A stretch of DNA of 8,974 nt from an uncultured Lachnospiraceae bacterium. GTDB lineage: Bacteria > Bacillota_A > Clostridia > Lachnospirales > Lachnospiraceae. The DNA lies in the NCBI GenBank assembly GCA_946529195.1, contig CAMMZE010000025.1:1-8974 (forward strand). The letters are read 5' to 3'. A model generated the notes under the pieces. It saw nothing but the letters and a program-made list of their open reading frames with translations, had not been told where the DNA came from and searched no databases. The position numbers and the translations under genes are program-made. This document shows positions 5,270 through 8,974 of this stretch, in pieces; position 1 is the stretch's first letter, and each line of letters begins with the position of its first letter.

Positions 5270-6438
5270 GTATGAGGATTCTGATTTATACGGGTAAGGG
5301 CGGCGTCGGAAAGACCAGTATGGCTTCTGCGGCAGCCTGCCGGCTGGCAGCAGAGGGAAAGCGCGTGGTGATTATGAGTACCGACCAGGCTCACAGCCTG
5401 GGAGACGCCTTCCGCCAGCCTCTGGGCAATGACCGGACACAGGTGGCAGAGAACCTGTACGCGGTTGAGATTGATACCAGCCAGGAGAGCCGCAAGGCCT
5501 GGGGAAGCCTGCACGACTACCTGCTTTCTATGATGAAGAAGCGGGGGACGGTGGGGATCGAGGCGGATGAAGTCCTTGTTTTCCCGACCTTTGAGGAACT
5601 CTTTGCCATGCTGCGGATTCTGGATGAGTATGAGTCGGGCGGCTGCGATGTCCTGATTGTGGACTGCGCACCGACCGGGGAGACCCTTTCCATGCTGCGC
5701 TTTCCGGAGCGGCTGGGCCTGATCGTGCGGCGCTTCCTGCCGCTGATTCGCGCTATGACAGCGACAGCCGGATTTGCCATTTCTCTGCGGACAGGCGTAC
5801 CCCGGCCGCATGACGTGGTCTTCCGGGATTTTGATGTGCTGACCCAGCGCCTGATGAAGCTGCAGCAGATCCTGAGCGATCCGGAAACTACCAGTATCCG
5901 TATCGTGACGACTCCGGAACGGATCGTGATGGAGGAGGCCCGCAGGAATTATACCTGGATGCATCTTTACGGCTTTAATGTAGATGCTGTGATCGTTAAC
6001 CGGATTTATCCGGAGCAGGCCATGGAGGGATATTTCCGGGGCTGGAGCAGGATGCAGGAAGAGAGCCTTGCTCTTGCACGGGAGAGCTTCCCGGGAAGAA
6101 GGTTATTTACTCTGGAACTGCAGGACCACGAGATCGGCGGAACCGAAATGCTGCGGCAGATGGCAGATCTGGTTTACGGAGATACCGATATTTTACAGGT
6201 CTTTTCCAAGGAGAAGACGTTCTGGATAGAGAAAAAGGACGGAAATACCGTATTTGCTGTTGCGCTTCCGTTTGCCCACGAGGAAGAAGTGGAAGCGGGG
6301 ATGCTGGAAGGAGATATCATTGTATCCTTCCGAAATGAAAGGAGGCGTTTTAAACTCCCGGACCAGTTGCGGGGAATGGACATTTTATCCTACACCTGGC
6401 GTGATGGGGTTCTCTCTGTTGTGCTGAAAGCGGCCTGA
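5266..6438 (+). CDS. ArsA/Get3-type ATPase with HSP20-like C-terminal domain (second copy)
   Basis: A 390-aa paralogue of the preceding ATPase with the same order of parts: GKGGVGKT (10-17), switch I STDQAHSLGD (38-47, Asp40), switch II DCAPTGETLSML (133-144), TTPERIVMEEARR (215-227), VNRIYPE (244-250) and an HSP20-like tail at about 318-388 (FAVALPFAHEEEVEAG). The CxxC dimer clamp of Get3 is absent. The start overlaps the previous stop as ATGA (5266-5269), with GGAGG (5252-5256) 9 nt upstream, so translation is coupled and equal amounts are likely. In-frame ATG 5272 is an alternative that drops two residues. ArsA has two such halves in one chain; here they are separate, which suggests a heterodimer. 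Possible roles are membrane-protein targeting or metal-related transport; neither is shown by the sequence. Confidence 0.88.
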   Translation: MSMRILIYTGKGGVGKTSMASAAACRLAAEGKRVVIMSTDQAHSLGDAFRQPLGNDRTQVAENLYAVEIDTSQESRKAWGSLHDYLLSMMKKRGTVGIEADEVLVFPTFEELFAMLRILDEYESGGCDVLIVDCAPTGETLSMLRFPERLGLIVRRFLPLIRAMTATAGFAISLRTGVPRPHDVVFRDFDVLTQRLMKLQQILSDPETTSIRIVTTPERIVMEEARRNYTWMHLYGFNVDAVIVNRIYPEQAMEGYFRGWSRMQEESLALARESFPGRRLFTLELQDHEIGGTEMLRQMADLVYGDTDILQVFSKEKTFWIEKKDGNTVFAVALPFAHEEEVEAGMLEGDIIVSFRNERRRFKLPDQLRGMDILSYTWRDGVLSVVLKAA

Positions 6439-6680
6439 AACCGCACTTAAATGGGGAAAAAGGTCAGTAAAGACATAATGATTTGTGATTTTACACAAAT
6501 TTGTCACAACTAACCTTCCGAGTATTTGATAAAATACATAAATAAAGGCACAAAGAACCCCCCGGTGGGCTTGTGATTCAAAGGAAATTTTTTATAATTA
6601 TAAGTGGAGTACTATGTTTTGGTTGCACATTTTGCACAAAAAACGGTGCGAACAATAGACTTTTTGAAAGGAGAGTAGCA
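6439..6680 (+). promoter_or_regulatory. Regulatory region of the lactate module
   Basis: 242 bases with no supported gene. No clear terminator for the arsA operon is seen: GCGG/CCGC at about 6430-6444 lacks a T-run. The region holds TTGTG-N6-CACAA (6483-6498), a palindrome ACAAATTTGT (6495-6504), TCACAA (6504-6509), GTATTT-GATA-AAATAC (6522-6537), CACAA/TTGTG arms (6549-6553/6571-6575) enclosing a C6 tract (6558-6563), the promoter and a 75-nt leader. This density suggests control by more than one regulator. Confidence 0.6.
6571..6598 (+). promoter_or_regulatory. Promoter of lutC-lutB
   Basis: A perfect -10 TATAAT (6593-6598) lies 16 bp after a moderate -35 TTGTGA (6571-6576). The start would be near 6605. 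The -35 is also the 3' arm of the CACAA/TTGTG inverted repeat, so a protein bound there would block polymerase. Confidence 0.6.
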
Positions 6681-7232
6681 ATGAGTATGATCACAGACGA
6701 ATTGTATGAGCGCTTTAAAGGTAGTCTGGAGGGCGTTAACGGGGGCTGTGTACGTGTTCACAAGGCAGACCTCGGCAAGACGATCGCTGACATCTATACC
6801 CAGGCAGGAATTAATGATGCCTGTGTAGCAGAGAGCGAATTCCTTAAGGACGCCGGCGTCGTTGCAGCCCTGAAGGAGGCAGGGATCGAGACTTACACCG
6901 ATCACATCCGTCTTCACGGCGAGACCGCAAAGGGAGGTATCTCCGAGGCACAGGCTGGTATCGCGGAGCTGGGAACACTGGTTCAGCTTGGTGATGCAGT
7001 TGACACCAGACTGGTGGCCATCATGCCCGAGTACTACATCGGCGTAGTTAAGGGTTCCACCATTGTTCCGGAATACGATGAGATGTTCTTCAAGATCGGC
7101 GCTATGCCGGAAATCCCGAAGTTTGTCGGATTCATTACCGGACCCAGCCGTACAGCGGATATCGAGTGCGTCGGCACAGTCGGCGTTCACGGACCTATTA
7201 AGATGACCGCTATTGTAGTCGATGATGAATGA
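6681..7232 (+). CDS. lutC: LutC/LUD-domain lactate utilisation protein
   Basis: A 183-aa cytoplasmic protein of the LUD (DUF162) family, a subunit of the L-lactate oxidising LutABC-type complex that converts lactate to pyruvate. Diagnostic segments are GISEAQAGIAELGTLVQLGD (86-105) and GPSRTADIECVGTVGVHGP (154-172), the family's C-terminal signature. Length fits short LutC proteins. ATG 6681 is chosen because AAGGAG (6668-6673) lies 7 nt upstream; a longer reading from GTG 6573 would run through the promoter and leader. The gene is 24 nt upstream of the LutB-like gene and is co-transcribed with it. Within the reading frame, use of ATC, AAG, GGC and TCC codons is high, as expected of a well-expressed gene. 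Confidence 0.88.
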   Translation: MSMITDELYERFKGSLEGVNGGCVRVHKADLGKTIADIYTQAGINDACVAESEFLKDAGVVAALKEAGIETYTDHIRLHGETAKGGISEAQAGIAELGTLVQLGDAVDTRLVAIMPEYYIGVVKGSTIVPEYDEMFFKIGAMPEIPKFVGFITGPSRTADIECVGTVGVHGPIKMTAIVVDDE

Positions 7233-7256
7233 TAGGTACATTGAGGAGGGAACACC

Positions 7257-8974
7257 ATGGCAAATGATACATTAAAACAGGAAATACAGCACGCGTTGGA
7301 TAATGCGACGCTGGGCAGGACTCTGGGTAATTTCTGTAAGACCTATCCTGCAAGAAGAATCAATTCCTACGCAGGTGTTGACTTTGAGGCTACCCGCGCA
7401 GGTATCAAGGAAGTTAAGGGCTATGCGGCAGATCATGTTGATCAGATGATCGAGGAGTTCACCGCTAACTGCACCGCAAGAGGCGGCGTTGTTTTCCATG
7501 CGCACAGCGCAGAGGAAGGTATGGAGTGGATCCGCAATCTCGTAAAAGAGAAAGGAATCAAGTCCATCGTTAAGTCCAAATCCATGGCTTCCGAGGAGCT
7601 GAAGTTCAACCATACTCTTGCAGAAGACGGCGTACTGGTTCAGGAGACTGACCTTGGTGAGTTCATCATCGCTCTGGAAGGAAATACTCCCGTACATATG
7701 GTTATGCCCGCCCTGCATCTGAACAGAAATCAGGTTGCTGAGCTGTTCACCGAGTATACAGGCGTTTACAATGCTCCTGATATCCCGGAAGAGGTTAAGA
7801 CTGCCCGCCGCGTAATGCGCGAGAAGTTCCAGACCGCTGATATGGGCGTTTCCGGTGCCAACGTAGCAGTAGCTAAGACAGGTACCGTATTCACCATGAC
7901 AAACGAAGGTAACGGCCGTATGGTAGGTACTCTGCCTCCCACACATCTGTATATCTTCGGTATTGAGAAATTCGTTGATAAGTTCGAGGATGCCCGCTAT
8001 ATCTTCAAGGCACTTCCTCGTAACGGCACATGCCAGAGAATCACATCCTATATCTCTATGTACACAGGTGCTACTGAAGTCTGTCTTAACAAAGAGACCG
8101 ACGAGAAGGGCCCGAAGGATTTCTACGTAGTAATCCTTGATGATCCGGGCCGTCGTAAAATGCTCGCAGATCCTGACTTCCGTCAGATCTTCCAGTGCAT
8201 CCGCTGCGGCGCCTGTCTTGATATCTGCCCGGCATTCGCTCTGGTAGGCGGACATACTTTCGGTTCCAACGTATACACAGGCGGTATCGGCACCATGCTG
8301 ACACACTTCCTGGTATCCGAGGAAAGAGCAGCTGAGATCCAGAATATCTGCCTCCAGTGCGGACGTTGTAAGGAAGTCTGCGCAGCAGGTCTTGAGATCC
8401 CTGAGATGATCATGAAGCTCCGTGAAAAGAACGCTCAGGAACATCCGAACGCAATCAAGAAGTTCGCTCTGGATGCTGTTTCCGACAGAAAACTTTTCCA
8501 CTCCATGCTTCGTATCGCTGCCGTAGCTCAGGCTCCGTTCGCAAAGGGCCAGCCGATGATCCGTCATCTGCCGATGTTCCTTTCCGGCCTGACCGAAGGA
8601 AGAAGCTTCCCGAACATCGCTACCGTTCCTTTCCGTGACATCTTCCCGACCATCATCCAGAAGGTTGAGAACCCGAAGGGTAAAGTTGCTATGTTCGCAG
8701 GCTGCCTGCTTGATTTCGTATACACCGATCTTGCCCGTGCGGTAATCGCAGACATGAACTCCATCGGCTACTATGTAGACTTCCCGATGGGCCAGGCTTG
8801 CTGCGGATGTCCTGCATCCAACATGGGTGACAGAGAGAATGCTGCCAAGGAAGCTGAGATCAATATCGAAGGCATGCATGCAGAGGATTATGATTACATC
8901 GTATCCGCTTGTCCTTCCTGTACACATCAGCTCCGTCAGTATCCGACCTTCTTCGAGGAAGGCACCGAGATGCA
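7257..8974 (+). CDS. lutB: LutB-LutA fusion: LUD domain, two [4Fe-4S] motifs and CCG domain (3' truncated by window)
   Basis: An iron-sulfur subunit of the lactate oxidation complex, open for 572 codons to the window edge with no stop. Residues about 50-300 are the LUD domain (MGVSGANVAVAKTGTV 196-211, GRMVGTLPPTHLYIFG 220-235). Two CxxCxxCxxxC ferredoxin motifs follow: Cys314/317/320/324 and Cys365/368/371/375. A heterodisulfide-reductase-type CCG domain starts at about 476: Cys483, Cys515-Cys516, Cys552 and Cys555 fit the CX31CCX35CxxC pattern. Separate LutB proteins end near 470 aa, so LutA-like sequence is fused here, as in the fused lactate-oxidation proteins of Desulfovibrio. ATG 7257 has GAGGAGGG (7243-7250) 6 nt upstream. 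The second ferredoxin motif has Ala after its last Cys instead of the usual Pro, and CCGCP (515-519) replaces the common CCGQP. Confidence 0.9.
   Translation, partial: MANDTLKQEIQHALDNATLGRTLGNFCKTYPARRINSYAGVDFEATRAGIKEVKGYAADHVDQMIEEFTANCTARGGVVFHAHSAEEGMEWIRNLVKEKGIKSIVKSKSMASEELKFNHTLAEDGVLVQETDLGEFIIALEGNTPVHMVMPALHLNRNQVAELFTEYTGVYNAPDIPEEVKTARRVMREKFQTADMGVSGANVAVAKTGTVFTMTNEGNGRMVGTLPPTHLYIFGIEKFVDKFEDARYIFKALPRNGTCQRITSYISMYTGATEVCLNKETDEKGPKDFYVVILDDPGRRKMLADPDFRQIFQCIRCGACLDICPAFALVGGHTFGSNVYTGGIGTMLTHFLVSEERAAEIQNICLQCGRCKEVCAAGLEIPEMIMKLREKNAQEHPNAIKKFALDAVSDRKLFHSMLRIAAVAQAPFAKGQPMIRHLPMFLSGLTEGRSFPNIATVPFRDIFPTIIQKVENPKGKVAMFAGCLLDFVYTDLARAVIADMNSIGYYVDFPMGQACCGCPASNMGDRENAAKEAEINIEGMHAEDYDYIVSACPSCTHQLRQYPTFFEEGTEM

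Noticed and set aside
5152..5964. Minus-strand frame of 270 codons across the two ATPase genes
   Set aside because: It spans the junction of two clearly coding genes on the + strand and has a His/Gln/Arg-rich shadow composition.
4073..6438. Arsenite-pump ATPase (classical arsA) assignment
   Set aside because: The metal-site cysteines are absent, and no arsB, arsD or arsC gene is in the window, so the arsA gene name and an arsenic function are not supported.
6483..6509. Canonical Rex operator
   Set aside because: The half-sites TTGTGA and TCACAA are present but lie 15 bp apart, and the closer TTGTG/CACAA pair has N6 rather than the N8 of Rex sites. It is kept only as a possibility.
6573..6680. 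N-terminal extension of LutC from GTG 6573
   Set aside because: The extension runs through the -35, the -10 TATAAT and the leader, while ATG 6681 has a good Shine-Dalgarno 7 nt upstream and matches the family's length.
7272..8927. Open antisense frame of 551 codons on the minus strand
   Set aside because: It lies wholly opposite the LutB-LutA fusion, whose domains and cysteine motifs are unmistakable. Strong codon bias on the sense strand leaves the antisense frame open, and its translation resembles no known family.
1..8974. CRISPR arrays, tRNA or rRNA genes, insertion sequences
   Set aside because: No regularly spaced direct repeats, tRNA-like folds, transposase motifs or terminal inverted repeats were found on reading both strands.

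Overview
The window looks like a chromosomal segment of an anaerobic gut-type Clostridia, probably Lachnospiraceae. This is an inference from gene content: a secreted transglutaminase-like/Big_2/SLH-type surface protein, tandem ArsA-type ATPases, a manganese riboswitch and a fused lactate-utilisation iron-sulfur protein. Base composition is moderate, and the ribosome binding sites and sigma-A-like promoters are Firmicutes-like. All genes supported here lie on the + strand. I see no tRNA, rRNA, CRISPR array or mobile element.

Layout. 1-842: end of a polar amino acid ABC transporter locus. The ATPase gene has a disturbed 5' end and is followed by a strong intrinsic terminator (865-898). 917-3128: a well-formed promoter and a single gene for a 712-residue secreted surface protein with a signal peptide, a transglutaminase-like Cys/His/Asp core, an Ig-like Big_2 domain and three SLH-like repeats. 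3169-3613: a promoter, a yybP-ykoY (Mn2+) riboswitch whose P1 3' strand is also part of an intrinsic terminator, and a 72-residue, almost entirely hydrophobic membrane protein. 3651-6438: a promoter, a leader with a terminator-like hairpin, and a three-gene operon. The operon encodes a CsoR/FrmR-fold repressor that has lost all of its metal ligands and two tandem ArsA/Get3-type ATPases with HSP20-like tails; the ATPase genes overlap by ATGA. 6439-8974: a regulatory region rich in inverted repeats, then lutC and a LutB-LutA fusion that runs off the window end, together a lactate oxidation module.

How the parts may work together. The amino acid transporter, the surface protein and the lactate module are recognisable and ordinary. 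The least described part is 3140-6440. There a metal riboswitch controls a tiny membrane protein, and next to it a ligand-less CsoR relative sits in an operon with paired ArsA/Get3-like ATPases. The only three runs of six C/G that I found in the window all lie just upstream of the -35 boxes of the riboswitch, csoR-arsA and lut promoters. CsoR/RcnR proteins read G/C tracts, so one regulator for all three units is possible. That link is inference only.
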